Source of the DNA: Caballeronia sp. dw_19
GTDB taxonomy: Bacteria; Pseudomonadota; Gammaproteobacteria; Burkholderiales; Burkholderiaceae
Direction of reading: 5' to 3'
DNA: 64,000 nucleotides
Assembly: GCF_018449515.1 (NCBI RefSeq)
Contig: NZ_JAAVUQ010000013.1
Location: 1-64,000, forward strand
Position 1 is the first letter of the stretch; each line of letters starts with the position of its first letter. Below the pieces are notes generated by a model. The model was not told the origin of the DNA, made no database searches, and was given only the letters and a program-made list of their open reading frames with translations. The translations under genes were made by a program, and so were the position numbers. This document shows, one piece after another, positions 26,165 to 35,603 of the stretch.

Positions 26165-27304
26165 ATGTCAACAACCGCAGGCTCGCCTCCGCACGAAGTG
26201 CCGCAAGATTCCACCGCTGCGCCCACGCGGCGATCTGGAAAACGCCTGATCCTGGTGGTGCTTGGGATAGTCGTGCTTGTCCTCGCGGGAATCTGGCTTG
26301 CACGCTGGTGGACAGTCGGACGCTTTATTGAAAGCACTGACGACGCCTATTTGCAAGCCGACAGCGTCACTGTAGCGCCCAAGGTCAGCGGCTACGTGAC
26401 CGATGTCTACGTAGGTGACAACGCCACGATCAAGGCCGGCGACCCGCTGGTCCGGCTCGATACCCGCCAGTACCAGGTCGCGCTCGACCAGGCACAGGCG
26501 ACCATCGCTGCACGCGCCGCAGATATCCAGCGCGCGCAAGCTGACATCCTCCAGCAGCATGCCAACATCGAACAGGCCAAAGCGCAGCAGCAAGTCGCAC
26601 GAGTAAGCGCCCAGCATGCACGCGACGAAGTCCAGCGCTACGCACCGCTCGCAGCCACCGGCGCTGAAACCAGCGAACGGCTGTCCGAGTTGACCAGCAC
26701 ACGCGATCAGGCACTGGCAACGCTGGCAGCCAATAAGGCCGCGGTCGACGCCGCCGAGACACAGATCGCCGCCACCACCGCGCAGATCGCCCAGGCGCGT
26801 GCCCAGCTTGACGCAGCAGAGGCAAGCGCGCGGCAAGCGCACCTCGACCTGCAGGACACTGTCGTGCGCAGCGTACTGGCCGGCAAGGTTGGCGACCGCT
26901 CGGTTCGAGTCGGTCAGTACGTGCAGCCGGGCACGCGGATGCTGTCGGTGGTTCCGGTGCAAAGCACCTATCTGACGGCCAACTTCAAGGAAACGCAGGT
27001 CGGCCACATGCGCGTCGGCCAGCCCGTGACCCTGCACGTGGATGCGCTGCCGGGCACCGATCTGCACGGCGTGGTGGACAGCTTTGCGCCCGGCACGGGT
27101 GCGCAGTTCGCGCTGCTGCCGCCTGAAAACGCCACGGGCAATTTCACCAAGATCGTCCAGCGAATTCCCGTGCGCATTCGCATTGAAACTGGGCCGGAGA
27201 CACGCAGCGTGCTGCTACCCGGCCTGTCGGTTACCGCCGATGTCGATACGCGCTCCTCCCAAGAGGGCGACAAGCGCATCAAAGCCGAGAACGATCATGG
27301 CTGA
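26165..27304 (+). CDS. EmrA/HlyD-family membrane-fusion protein of a drug efflux pump
   Basis: Periplasmic adaptor, 379 residues. One N-terminal transmembrane helix (LILVVLGIVVLVLAGIWLA, about 28-46), then the lipoyl half-motif (SGYVTDVYVGDNATIKAGDPLVRLD), a long alpha-helical hairpin rich in Gln/Ala at about 105-235, the second lipoyl half (VRSVLAGKVGDRSVRVGQYVQPG) and a beta-barrel domain. It overlaps the emrB-like gene by 8 bp. First gene of the tripartite operon. Confidence 0.92.
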   Translation: MSTTAGSPPHEVPQDSTAAPTRRSGKRLILVVLGIVVLVLAGIWLARWWTVGRFIESTDDAYLQADSVTVAPKVSGYVTDVYVGDNATIKAGDPLVRLDTRQYQVALDQAQATIAARAADIQRAQADILQQHANIEQAKAQQQVARVSAQHARDEVQRYAPLAATGAETSERLSELTSTRDQALATLAANKAAVDAAETQIAATTAQIAQARAQLDAAEASARQAHLDLQDTVVRSVLAGKVGDRSVRVGQYVQPGTRMLSVVPVQSTYLTANFKETQVGHMRVGQPVTLHVDALPGTDLHGVVDSFAPGTGAQFALLPPENATGNFTKIVQRIPVRIRIETGPETRSVLLPGLSVTADVDTRSSQEGDKRIKAENDHG

Positions 27305-28898
27305 TGTGACCACGGCAGCCGCTTCCTCGCCCGCGGCGCCCGCGCCGGAAGCGGAGCGCGCGAGCGCGGCGGACTGGCTCGCGGTTGCGGCCGGCTCGCT
27401 GGGCGCGCTGATGGCCACGCTGGATATCTCTATCACCAACTCGGCCTTGCCGCAGATCCAGGGCGAGATTGGCGCAACCGGCACCGAAGGTACGTGGATC
27501 TCGACCGGCTACTTGATGTCCGAGATCGTGATGATCCCGCTTGCCGCATGGCTCACGCGTGTGTTCGGCTTGCGTAACTTCCTGCTCGTCAATGCCACGC
27601 TGTTCATCGCGTTCTCCATGATGTGCGGATGGTCGCACAGCTTGCCCATGATGATCGCCGGCCGCATTGGCCAGGGCTTCGCGGGCGGCGCGATGATCCC
27701 GACGGCGCAGACCATCATTCGCACCCGGTTACCGCGCTCACAGATGCCCGTCGGCATGACGATGTTCGGCCTGATCGTGTTGCTCGGTCCCCTGCTGGGA
27801 CCGGTGCTCGGTGGATGGCTGGCGGAGAACATCAGCTGGAGCTGGTGCTTCTTTATCAACCTGCCTGTATGCATTGCGCTGATCACGTTGCTGATTGTCG
27901 GGCTGCCGTCGGACCGGCCGCACTGGAGCACTTTTTTCAAGGCGGATTGGGTCGGCATTATCGGCCTCACGATCGGCCTGAGCTCGTTGACCGTCGTGCT
28001 CGAAGAAGGTCAACGCGAACGCTGGTTCGAATCCAGCTTGATTGTCTCGCTGACCTGCGTGTCGCTGGCCGGCATGGTGCTGATCGCCATTTCGCAACTC
28101 ACCGCGCAGCGGCCGATCATGCGTCTGAACCTGATGCGCAACCCGCGTTATGCAAGCGTGATTGTCATTGTGTTTGCGGTCGGCGCGGGGTTGTATGGCG
28201 TGTCGTATCTGCTGCCGCAGTTCCTTGGCATAGTGTCCGGATACAACGCGCAGCAATCGGGCGCCATCATGCTGATATCGGGCGTGCCCGCCTTTCTGAT
28301 CATGCCCGTCCTGCCGCGCATTCTTGGCAAGCTCGACTTCCGCATGCTGGTGATCGCCGGACTGTTGTTGTTTGCGTTGAGCTGCATGCTCGATATCGAC
28401 CTGACCGCCCAGAGCGTCGGCCACGACTTCTTCTGGTCCCAGTTGATCCGCGGCTTTGCGCAAATCCTGGCGCTGATGCCGTTGAATCAAGCGTCGATGG
28501 CAGCGGTGTCGCGCGAGGATTCAGGTGATGCCGCCGGTCTCTACAACATGGCCCGCAATCTTGGCGGCTCGGTTGGGCTCGCAATCATCGGGACCGTGAT
28601 CGACCGGCGCACCACCTTCCATACCGCGATGATCCGCGAATCGCTCACGGCCAACTCGCTGGTCGGCCAGGAGCGCTTGGCGTCGAGCGCTGCGAGCTGG
28701 TTCGCACAAACCGGCGACATGGCCTACTCCAAAATGCGCGCGCTCGGCCAGATAGCTGCGCAGATCCATATGCAGGCTACCGTCATCACGTACTCCGAAA
28801 CGTTCTATCTGCTCGGTCTCGCGCTGCTTGCCTGCGTGCCGCTCGCGCTCCTCCTGAAGACTCCACGCGGCCCCGTTTCGACGTCCGCCGGCCATTGA
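27297..28898 (+). CDS. EmrB-type DHA2 multidrug MFS transporter
   Basis: Inner-membrane proton-driven drug exporter with 14 predicted helices, 533 residues. Motif-A-like LTRVFGLRNFLL lies after helix 2, and motif C of antiporters is visible as GLIVLLGPLLGPVLGGWLAE. EWTEGTWISTGY-like GTEGTWISTGYLMSE precedes helix 2, as in EmrB. It sits between the membrane-fusion protein and the outer-membrane channel, so the three genes encode a complete pump. Confidence 0.92.
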   Translation: MADVTTAAASSPAAPAPEAERASAADWLAVAAGSLGALMATLDISITNSALPQIQGEIGATGTEGTWISTGYLMSEIVMIPLAAWLTRVFGLRNFLLVNATLFIAFSMMCGWSHSLPMMIAGRIGQGFAGGAMIPTAQTIIRTRLPRSQMPVGMTMFGLIVLLGPLLGPVLGGWLAENISWSWCFFINLPVCIALITLLIVGLPSDRPHWSTFFKADWVGIIGLTIGLSSLTVVLEEGQRERWFESSLIVSLTCVSLAGMVLIAISQLTAQRPIMRLNLMRNPRYASVIVIVFAVGAGLYGVSYLLPQFLGIVSGYNAQQSGAIMLISGVPAFLIMPVLPRILGKLDFRMLVIAGLLLFALSCMLDIDLTAQSVGHDFFWSQLIRGFAQILALMPLNQASMAAVSREDSGDAAGLYNMARNLGGSVGLAIIGTVIDRRTTFHTAMIRESLTANSLVGQERLASSAASWFAQTGDMAYSKMRALGQIAAQIHMQATVITYSETFYLLGLALLACVPLALLLKTPRGPVSTSAGH

Positions 28899-28918
28899 CG
28901 GCAAAGACACTATCCACG

Positions 28919-30397
28919 ATGTTCCCTCGCCCTACCGCTCCTCTGTTTCTTACGTTGCCGCTTACGCTGCTTGCGTCCGTCTGCGCCCTCTCGGCCTGCA
29001 CCGTCGGCCCCGACTACGCCGGTGCACCCCAGGTCGCGCCCGACGCGGCGCATGCCTCCAACTTCGTGCGTACGCCCACGGTCGGCATTGTTTCGACACG
29101 CGCACCCAGTCAGTGGTGGCTGTCGCTCAACGACCCGCAATTGAACGCATTGATCGACGCCGCGCTCGCCCATAACCCGGACGTTCACGCGGCGCAAGCG
29201 CGTCTGCGCGAAGCCCGCGCGCAGTTGCAGCACCAAAAGGCGAACGGTATGCCCAACGCGTCTTTCGACGCCGCCGCGTTGCGTATGCGTGAGCCTAACC
29301 TGAGTTCGCTGTCATCGTCTCAGGGCAGCTCGGGCAGTTCATCTTCGTCCGGAGGAGGACCGCTACAGCTCTATACAGCGGGCTTCGATGCGACGTGGGA
29401 AATTGATCTGTTCGGCGGCACGCGCCGCGCGGTGGAAGCGGCTACGGCGGAAGCGGACGCGGTGGACGCCGACCTCGCCGACACGCAAGTGTCGCTTGCC
29501 GCGGAAGTCGCGCAGGCCTATGTGGATCTGCGCGATGAGCAGCAGCGCCTGACGCTTGCACAACGCTCGGCTGAACTCGAGCAGCAGATGCTCACGCTGA
29601 CGCAGCAGCGCCGCGAGCATGGCACGGCGGCCGACGTCGATGTGGAACGCCTGACCACGCAGGTCGAGAACACCCGGGCAACACTGACGCCGTTGGACGC
29701 GCAAGTCGCCGAGTCGCTCGATCAGCTTGCCGTCTTGACGGGCCAGGCTCCAGGGGCGCTCGATCAGGAGTTGTCTGCGCTACGCCCGTTGCCGGCTTTG
29801 CCGGCGTCCGTGGCTATCGGCGACCCTGCTTCAATGTTGCAGCAACGGCCCGATATTCGCGCCGCGGAACGGCGGCTCGCTTCCAGTAACGCTCAGATCG
29901 GCGAGCACAAGGCTGACTTCTTCCCGAAGGTAACGTTGTTCGGCGACATCGGCTATACCGCCGCCGATCCCGGCCACCTTGTCCGCAAGAACAACTTCAG
30001 CTGGATTGGCGCGCCTTATCTGCAGTGGAACATACTGGACTTCGGCCGCACGCTCTCGAGCGTCCACAGCGCCGAAGCGTCGCGCGACGAGGCCGATGCG
30101 AAATACACGCATGCCGTGCTAGCCGCGTTGCAGGACGCGAATACTTCATTGTCGCGTTATGGGCATCAGCGCGAACATCTGGCAACGCTGCAGCAAGTGC
30201 AGGCGTCGGCGGACCGCTCGGCTACGTTGATGCGTCAACGTTATAGGGCGGGTGCATCGAGCCTGATCGACCTGCTCGATACCCAACGCACGCAGTTCAG
30301 CGCGCAGCAGAATGTAGTCTCTGGACAAGCTGAATTGCTGAAGGATTTTGTCTCTTTGCAGAAGAGCCTGGGACTCGGCTGGCGCGTACAGGGGTGA
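28919..30397 (+). CDS. NodT/OprM-type outer-membrane efflux channel lipoprotein
   Basis: Outer-membrane factor of the RND/EmrAB type, 492 residues, trimeric channel. The signal peptide ends at the lipobox LSACTVGPDY, the standard NodT start. The conserved PSQWWLSLNDPQLNALIDAALAHNPD, FDATWEIDLFGGTRRAVEA and LQQRPDIRAAERRLASSNAQIGEHKADFFPK blocks are all present. A serine/glycine run sits at about 130-145. It begins 20 bp after the emrB-like gene. Confidence 0.92.
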   Translation: MFPRPTAPLFLTLPLTLLASVCALSACTVGPDYAGAPQVAPDAAHASNFVRTPTVGIVSTRAPSQWWLSLNDPQLNALIDAALAHNPDVHAAQARLREARAQLQHQKANGMPNASFDAAALRMREPNLSSLSSSQGSSGSSSSSGGGPLQLYTAGFDATWEIDLFGGTRRAVEAATAEADAVDADLADTQVSLAAEVAQAYVDLRDEQQRLTLAQRSAELEQQMLTLTQQRREHGTAADVDVERLTTQVENTRATLTPLDAQVAESLDQLAVLTGQAPGALDQELSALRPLPALPASVAIGDPASMLQQRPDIRAAERRLASSNAQIGEHKADFFPKVTLFGDIGYTAADPGHLVRKNNFSWIGAPYLQWNILDFGRTLSSVHSAEASRDEADAKYTHAVLAALQDANTSLSRYGHQREHLATLQQVQASADRSATLMRQRYRAGASSLIDLLDTQRTQFSAQQNVVSGQAELLKDFVSLQKSLGLGWRVQG

Positions 30398-30443
30398 CGC
30401 GAGCGCGTTGAGAACACCGCCTCTCCCTTACGCGGCTTTGGCG

Positions 30444-30473
30444 CGCCGGCCTCGATAGAATCGGGCCGGCGCT
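30444..30473. terminator. Bidirectional hairpin between convergent operons
   Basis: GCGCCGGCC (30444-30452) pairs perfectly with GGCCGGCGC (30465-30473); CGAT/ATCG extend the stem inside, with one bulged T. It lies between the stops of the outer-membrane channel gene and fabV. Confidence 0.6.
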
Positions 30474-30481
30474 GCGCGGAC

Positions 30482-31678
30482 CTAATCCTGGACGATGCCG
30501 GGAATGTCCACCTTGAGATTGACATCGGCTTCATAGTTGACCCCCTCGATCTCGAATCCGAACAGCCGCAGAAATTCGCGCTTATAGCCGGCGAAATCGG
30601 TGAGTTCGTAAAGGTTGTCGCTGGAGACCTGATCCCAGAGTTCCTCTACGCGAGCCTGGACTGCCGGACTGAGTTCCTTGTAATCCGCCCGCAACCGGCC
30701 CTCCTGATCCATGCACGGCGAGTCGCCATACAAGCTGTCTTTGTAGAGGCTATAGACCTGTTCGATGCAACCCTCGTGCGTCCCCTCTTCTTTCATGACC
30801 TTGAACAGCAAGGACAAGTACAACGGCATCATGGGGATGGCTGAGCTTGCCTGCGTGACAACCGCTTTCAATACCGAGACGCGCGCATCGCCACCATGAT
30901 TCGAGAGGCTGTCGCGGATAGCCAGGACCTTTTGATCCAGGTCTTTCTTGGCAGCGCCTATGGAACCGTTCCAATAGATGTCATGAGTTATCTTCTCGCC
31001 CAGGTATGTGAACGCAGTGGTCTTCGCTCCCTTTGCCAGAACGCCCGCTGCACGCAGTGCATCAATCCACATCTGCCAGTCTTCACCGCCCATCACGGCC
31101 ACGGTGTTGTCGATCTCGCTTTGCGTCGCCGGTTCCAGGCTGCTTTCCTTGACAACTTCCTTATCGGTATCGAGGCCGCGCAGCGTAATGGCCTTACCGA
31201 CAGGTTTCAGCGTCGAGCTGAAGACCTCCCCGGTCTTAGGGTGCGTCCGCCGCGGTGACGCGAGGCTATACACGACCAGGTCAACCTGCCCGAGATCTCG
31301 CTTGATGGCATCGATTGTCTTCTGCTTGATCTCATCGGAAAAAGCGTCGCCATTGATGCTCTTTGCGTACAGCCCCTTCGCCGCCGCGAATCGAGTGAAA
31401 GCTGCGGTGTTGTACCAGCCGGGCGTGCCCGGCTTACTGTCTTCACCGGGACGTTCGAAGAAGACACCGAGGGTATCGGCGCCGCAACCAAACGCCGCCG
31501 TGATCCGGGCGGCAAGACCGTATCCCGTCGATGCACCGATCACCAAGACTTTCCGGGGTCCCCCCGAAATAGGACCTTGTGCCGCCACATAGTCGATCTG
31601 TTTTTCGACGTTCGCTTCGCAGCCGACGGGATGAGTAGTCACGCAGATGAAACCGCGCACGCGTGGTTTGACGATCAT
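30482..31678 (-). CDS. fabV: Enoyl-[acyl-carrier-protein] reductase FabV (trans-2-enoyl-CoA reductase)
   Basis: Monofunctional enoyl-ACP reductase of 398 residues that carries out the last step of fatty-acid elongation with NADH. The catalytic pair Y235 and K244 (YWNGSIGAAK, Tyr-x8-Lys) and the cofactor loop VIGASTGYGLAARI are present at the FabV positions. FabV isozymes are resistant to triclosan. ATG 31678 begins MIVKPRVRGFICVTTHP, the canonical start. It is convergent with the efflux operon. Confidence 0.95.
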   Translation of the reverse strand: MIVKPRVRGFICVTTHPVGCEANVEKQIDYVAAQGPISGGPRKVLVIGASTGYGLAARITAAFGCGADTLGVFFERPGEDSKPGTPGWYNTAAFTRFAAAKGLYAKSINGDAFSDEIKQKTIDAIKRDLGQVDLVVYSLASPRRTHPKTGEVFSSTLKPVGKAITLRGLDTDKEVVKESSLEPATQSEIDNTVAVMGGEDWQMWIDALRAAGVLAKGAKTTAFTYLGEKITHDIYWNGSIGAAKKDLDQKVLAIRDSLSNHGGDARVSVLKAVVTQASSAIPMMPLYLSLLFKVMKEEGTHEGCIEQVYSLYKDSLYGDSPCMDQEGRLRADYKELSPAVQARVEELWDQVSSDNLYELTDFAGYKREFLRLFGFEIEGVNYEADVNLKVDIPGIVQD

Positions 31679-31912
31679 GAAGACCTCGCTTGTGGGGACG
31701 CCGGGATTGCGGTCGGGCGGCACGAAAAATTTCGAGTATTGTAAATGACGGGCGTCATGTCGGTACCCGCGCGCTTCATTACATGGTGGCCCATCGGGTT
31801 AAGATAGCGCTTCGTCCAAGCGGCGACAGGTGCGGCTTTCTACGGTATCCATGCAATGCATTCCAAAATATCGCGTCACTTGCGGCCTTCGTGAAAGCGT
31901 AACGCTTACATC

Positions 31913-32668
31913 ATGATCTCTACCCAGTACATCAGCCGGATCAGCTTGCAGCGCGACAAGGTCGAGTCATTCGATCGCTACCCGTTCTCGCTGCCGGCGG
32001 TCCGGTCGCTGGAAACGCTTGAGCTGCATCCAAAGATGACTTTCTTCGTCGGCGAAAACGGCTCCGGCAAATCAACGCTCCTCGAAGCCATCGCTGTATC
32101 GATGGGATTCAACCCGGAAGGCGGCACGAAGAACTTTAACTTTGGTACCCGGGCATCGCACTCGGTGCTTGACGAATACCTGCGCATTGCCAAAGGAGTG
32201 AGACGGCCGAAGGACGGGTTCTTTCTGCGAGCGGAAAGCTTCTTCAACGTGGCCACCGAGATCGAAAACCTCGATGCTGAACCGTCGTTCGGTCCTCCGG
32301 TCATCAATTCCTACGGCGGGAATTCCTTGCACGAGCGCTCGCACGGCGAGTCTTTTTTGGCGCTGCTGATGAACCGCTTCTGCGGCAAAGGTCTTTACCT
32401 CCTCGACGAGCCTGAAGCCGCGTTGTCTCCACAACGGCAACTCACTGCACTTGCCAGGCTTCACGACCTGGCCCGCGACGAATCGCAGTTCATCATTGCA
32501 ACTCACTCGCCCATTCTGATGGCGTATCCGGACGCGTGGATCTATGAATTCACTACGGAAGGCGTAACGCGCGTCAGCTACGAAGAAACAGAACACTTCC
32601 AGGTCATGCGGTCGTTCCTGGCCAACCCCGAACGCATGCTGCGCACGCTTCTGGGTGACGAGGAATGA
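31913..32668 (+). CDS. AAA-family ATPase (ABC/SMC-type, predicted ATP-binding protein)
   Basis: A 251-residue ATPase with the core fold of SMC/ABC-type ATPases but no coiled coil and no membrane domain. Walker A GENGSGKST at 47-55, a signature-like NSLHERSHGESFLALL, Walker B GLYLLDEPEAALSP and the switch IIATHSPILMAYPDA. Members of this small family are widespread and uncharacterised. It is followed 83 bp later by an acetyltransferase gene on the same strand; a functional link is unproven. Confidence 0.85.
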   Translation: MISTQYISRISLQRDKVESFDRYPFSLPAVRSLETLELHPKMTFFVGENGSGKSTLLEAIAVSMGFNPEGGTKNFNFGTRASHSVLDEYLRIAKGVRRPKDGFFLRAESFFNVATEIENLDAEPSFGPPVINSYGGNSLHERSHGESFLALLMNRFCGKGLYLLDEPEAALSPQRQLTALARLHDLARDESQFIIATHSPILMAYPDAWIYEFTTEGVTRVSYEETEHFQVMRSFLANPERMLRTLLGDEE

Positions 32669-32751
32669 CATGGCCCGTCGAACGTTGCGGTTCGTCGATC
32701 GCGGCGCCCCGGGTTCGTATTCTTCAACTCCTGAGCTTATGAGGTTCTAAC

Positions 32752-33210
32752 GTGGAACACATCATTTTCCGGACCGCTCTCTTGGTCGATATCCCTGCAA
32801 TCGTCGCCTTGTTAGCTGACGATGAACTGGGTAGCCAGAGAGAAATCACTGGCACGCCGCTCGACCAAAGATATGTCGACGCATTCCAGGCTATAGAAGC
32901 CGATGTGAACCAGCGACTGGTCGTGGTTGCCGACGGCGACGAGACAATAGGCACGTTGCAAATTTCATTTATCCCCGGCATTGCACGCATGGGGTCGTGG
33001 AGAGGACAAATCGAAGCGGTTCGAATCGCCGCGCATCGCCGTGATTCCGGGCTGGGCCAGAAGATGTTCGACTGGGCGATCTCCGAATGCAGGTCGCGAG
33101 GTTGCAGCCTGGTCCAGCTCACGACCGACAAGAGCCGCACCGACGCCCACCGCTTCTATGAAAAGCTCGGCTTCAAGGCAAGCCACGAGGGTTACAAGCT
33201 CAGCTTGTAG
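32752..33210 (+). CDS. GNAT-family N-acetyltransferase
   Basis: A 152-residue GNAT enzyme using acetyl-CoA. Beta-strand 4 and the pyrophosphate loop are seen as IEAVRIAAHRRDSGLGQKMFDWAI; the C terminus has the typical DAHRFYEKLGFKASHEGYKL. The likely start is GTG at 32752 after TGAGGTTCTAAC, a weak ribosome binding site. The substrate cannot be inferred. A strong hairpin follows 60 bp downstream. Confidence 0.85.
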   Translation: MEHIIFRTALLVDIPAIVALLADDELGSQREITGTPLDQRYVDAFQAIEADVNQRLVVVADGDETIGTLQISFIPGIARMGSWRGQIEAVRIAAHRRDSGLGQKMFDWAISECRSRGCSLVQLTTDKSRTDAHRFYEKLGFKASHEGYKLSL

Positions 33211-33272
33211 AGCCTCCGGCAGCCCCGCCGCCTGAAACACCCACGCGCCTTCCGCACTCCTCCTGAACACAA

Positions 33273-33292
33273 ACGCACGGGTATCCGTGCGT
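33273..33292 (+). terminator. Hairpin terminator after the GNAT gene
   Basis: ACGCACGG and CCGTGCGT form a perfect 8-bp stem with loop GTAT, followed by CTTCATTT. Good stem with a modest T-rich tail. Confidence 0.6.
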
Positions 33293-33375
33293 CTTCATTT
33301 CCGCTAAGACGGGGTCTTATCACGTATAGGCACGCAACAGAATTTGCTTGCCTAAATTGCTGCACGCGATAATAT

Positions 33376-33411
33376 ATTGGCATATGCAACTACATTCAAT
33401 GTACTTGCAAC
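33376..33411. promoter_or_regulatory. MarR-type operator upstream of the MFS gene
   Basis: ATTGGCATATGCAACT (33376-33391) has the perfect core GCATATGC and the half-site TGCAACT; TTGCAAC at 33405-33411 is a second half-site. The same half-site appears in the tautomerase/marR region at 5654-6339. The downstream operon ends with its own marR gene. Confidence 0.5.
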
Positions 33412-33459
33412 GGGTCGATTCGCCCAGCCCGGCCGCCGTTATCCTATCAAGGCAAAGAT

Positions 33460-34998
33460 ATGCAGAAAAGATTTCTCTTGTTGTTGTGCGTGTCGGTACC
33501 GTCATTCATGATCAACCTGGACGCCAATATTGTGGCGGTGTCGCTGTCGTCGATTGCGCGTTCGCTCCATGCGGATTTCGCCGCCATTGAATGGGTGATC
33601 TCGGCTTACACGCTGGCGTTTGCCACGTTGGTGATGCCCGCTGGCGCGCTCGCCGACCGCTTCGGCAGAAAGCGCCTGTTGATCATCGGCTTGTTCGTCT
33701 TTACCACCGCGTCTTTCATCTGCGGCGCCGCTACATCAACGGTGGTGTTGAACAGCGCACGCGCGTTGCAAGGCGTCGGTGCCGCATTGCAGCTCAGCGC
33801 GGCGCTCGCGGTCCTCGCGCATGGATTCCAAGGGAAGGAGCGCGCCAAGGCGTTCGCATTCTGGGGCTCGGTGATCGGCGTGGCCATCATGCTCGGGCCC
33901 GTGGCAGGCGGATTGATCACGCAGTCACTGGGCTGGCAGTGGGCTTTCTATGTCAACCTGCCCGTTGGCGCAATCATGATTGCCCTGACGTATTTCGTAG
34001 TCGATGAATCCAAAGACCCGCACGCAATCGCCATCGACGTTTGGGGCGTGGTAACGTTCAGCGCGTTTCTAGGACTGCTGACCTGGGCGCTGATTTCAGG
34101 CAATCGCGAGGGATGGCTTAGTACTTCCGTCAGGGCGCGGCTGGTGGGCTCAGTCATGTTCCTTATAGCGTTCGTGATCGTCGAACTTAAGCAGGCGCGG
34201 CCCATGGTCGAGCTTGGCTATTTCATCAAGCGGACCTATCTCGGCGCGAATCTCGCCGGTGTGTCGTATGCGGTCGCGTTCCTGACCATGCTGACCTATC
34301 TGCCCTTCTTTTTCCAGAGCGCGCTCGGCTATTCGCCGCTCAACGCCGGCCTGCTGATGCTGCCGCTCGCTGTGCCCTTGTTCGGTGTGCCGCGCATTGT
34401 GTCCGTGTATCTCGATCATCGGATGTCGGGACGCATGCTGCTTGTTTGCGGCTTGTTGCTGGTCGCGGCCGGCTTGTTCGGAACCGCGCTGCAGATCCAG
34501 GCGTTCAGCTTTAGCGCGATCTTCCTCCCCATGCTGGTCGCCTCCACGGGCGCCGGGATTCTCAACGGTCAGATCGCCAAGGTCAGCATGACGGTAATCC
34601 CCGTGGAACGGGCGGGCATGGCGTCCGGTGTATCGGGGACCATGCGGTTCAGCGGCATTGTGGTGGGGTTCGCGGCGCTCGGCGCATTATTGTTTTATCG
34701 AATCCAGGCGAGCATTGAGAGAGAGTTGCCGGCACTTGGCGGTCACGACAAGCTGGAGATTACGCGCTCTATCGCGAATGGGAACCTGGCTTCCGCTGCG
34801 TCGCTGATTTCAGCGCATCAGGGCCTTGGATCGATCGCAAGAGCCAGCCTTGGCTACGGATACGAGGGTGTGCTGTTCGCGGCGTCCGCTGTTGCATTCG
34901 TGGCGAGCGCGTTGTGCTGGCTGTTGATTCGCGCCGATGAAACTGCGCCTCATCAGGATCGGCAGTCGGCTATGCGCCTGGATGTGTCAATAGACTAA
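33460..34998 (+). CDS. DHA2-family MFS multidrug transporter
   Basis: Inner-membrane exporter of 512 residues with about 14 hydrophobic segments. N-terminal FMINLDANIVAVSLSSIARSL and VMPAGALADRFGRKRLL (motif A) are typical, with GVAIMLGPVAGGLITQSLGWQWAFYVNLPVG as motif C. There is no membrane-fusion partner here, so it probably acts alone. A MarR gene follows 41 bp downstream on the same strand and a MarR-type palindrome stands 70-85 bp upstream. Confidence 0.9.
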   Translation: MQKRFLLLLCVSVPSFMINLDANIVAVSLSSIARSLHADFAAIEWVISAYTLAFATLVMPAGALADRFGRKRLLIIGLFVFTTASFICGAATSTVVLNSARALQGVGAALQLSAALAVLAHGFQGKERAKAFAFWGSVIGVAIMLGPVAGGLITQSLGWQWAFYVNLPVGAIMIALTYFVVDESKDPHAIAIDVWGVVTFSAFLGLLTWALISGNREGWLSTSVRARLVGSVMFLIAFVIVELKQARPMVELGYFIKRTYLGANLAGVSYAVAFLTMLTYLPFFFQSALGYSPLNAGLLMLPLAVPLFGVPRIVSVYLDHRMSGRMLLVCGLLLVAAGLFGTALQIQAFSFSAIFLPMLVASTGAGILNGQIAKVSMTVIPVERAGMASGVSGTMRFSGIVVGFAALGALLFYRIQASIERELPALGGHDKLEITRSIANGNLASAASLISAHQGLGSIARASLGYGYEGVLFAASAVAFVASALCWLLIRADETAPHQDRQSAMRLDVSID

Positions 34999-35039
34999 GA
35001 TAGCCTGACGATCTTTGAACCGTTATTTTCACGCGAGCC

Positions 35040-35510
35040 ATGAACACTTCGAATAAACAGCACTCGTCTGCCGCCGTTTCGTTATGCAACGGCGCCGCGT
35101 TGCGCAAGGCCACGCGCAGGCTCTCGCAACTCTACGACAGCGTGCTTGCGCCTTGCGGCCTCAAGCTGTCGCAACATTCCACACTGGCGCATATCGATCG
35201 CGCAGGCGCGCCGAACATGAGCGATCTAGCCAGAGACATGGTGCTTGACCGCTCCGCGCTTTCACACAATCTCAAGCCGCTCGAGCGCGACGGTTTTATC
35301 GAATCACTTGCCGATGAAACCGATAAACGCGGTCGTTGCGTTGCCTTGACCCCCGCAGGAAAAAAGAAACTGGCCGAGTCCAAAGCGCTTTGGAATGAAG
35401 CGCAAATGCGCTTCGAAAACGCCTATGGCGCAGCCAGGGCGTCGAAGCTGCGCGCGCTGCTTGCGGAGGTTTATTCCGACGAACTGGAGCAATCATTCCT
35501 CGACGAATGA
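35040..35510 (+). CDS. MarR-family transcriptional regulator
   Basis: A 156-residue MarR protein with MSDLARDMVLDRSALSHNLKPLERDGFI as recognition helix and CVALTPAGKKKL after the wing. It carries the N-terminal NGAALRKATRRLSQLYDSVLAPCGLK signature of the subgroup beginning with a cysteine-containing helix. It is co-directional with the MFS gene and probably represses that operon. Confidence 0.87.
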   Translation: MNTSNKQHSSAAVSLCNGAALRKATRRLSQLYDSVLAPCGLKLSQHSTLAHIDRAGAPNMSDLARDMVLDRSALSHNLKPLERDGFIESLADETDKRGRCVALTPAGKKKLAESKALWNEAQMRFENAYGAARASKLRALLAEVYSDELEQSFLDE

Positions 35511-35521
35511 TTGCAACGCGT

Positions 35522-35559
35522 CCGCTTGGGCGAAGCGCAAATGCCCTTCGCCCAAGCGG
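35522..35559 (+). terminator. Long hairpin after marR
   Basis: A perfect 14-bp stem, CCGCTTGGGCGAAG with CTTCGCCCAAGCGG, encloses a 10-base loop. It starts 12 bp after the marR stop. The T-rich tail is missing, but the stem is one of the strongest in the window. Confidence 0.65.
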
Positions 35560-35603
35560 GCGCCATTATCGCGGAGAGAAAAAAACGAAGTCCGTTGAAT
35601 CGA

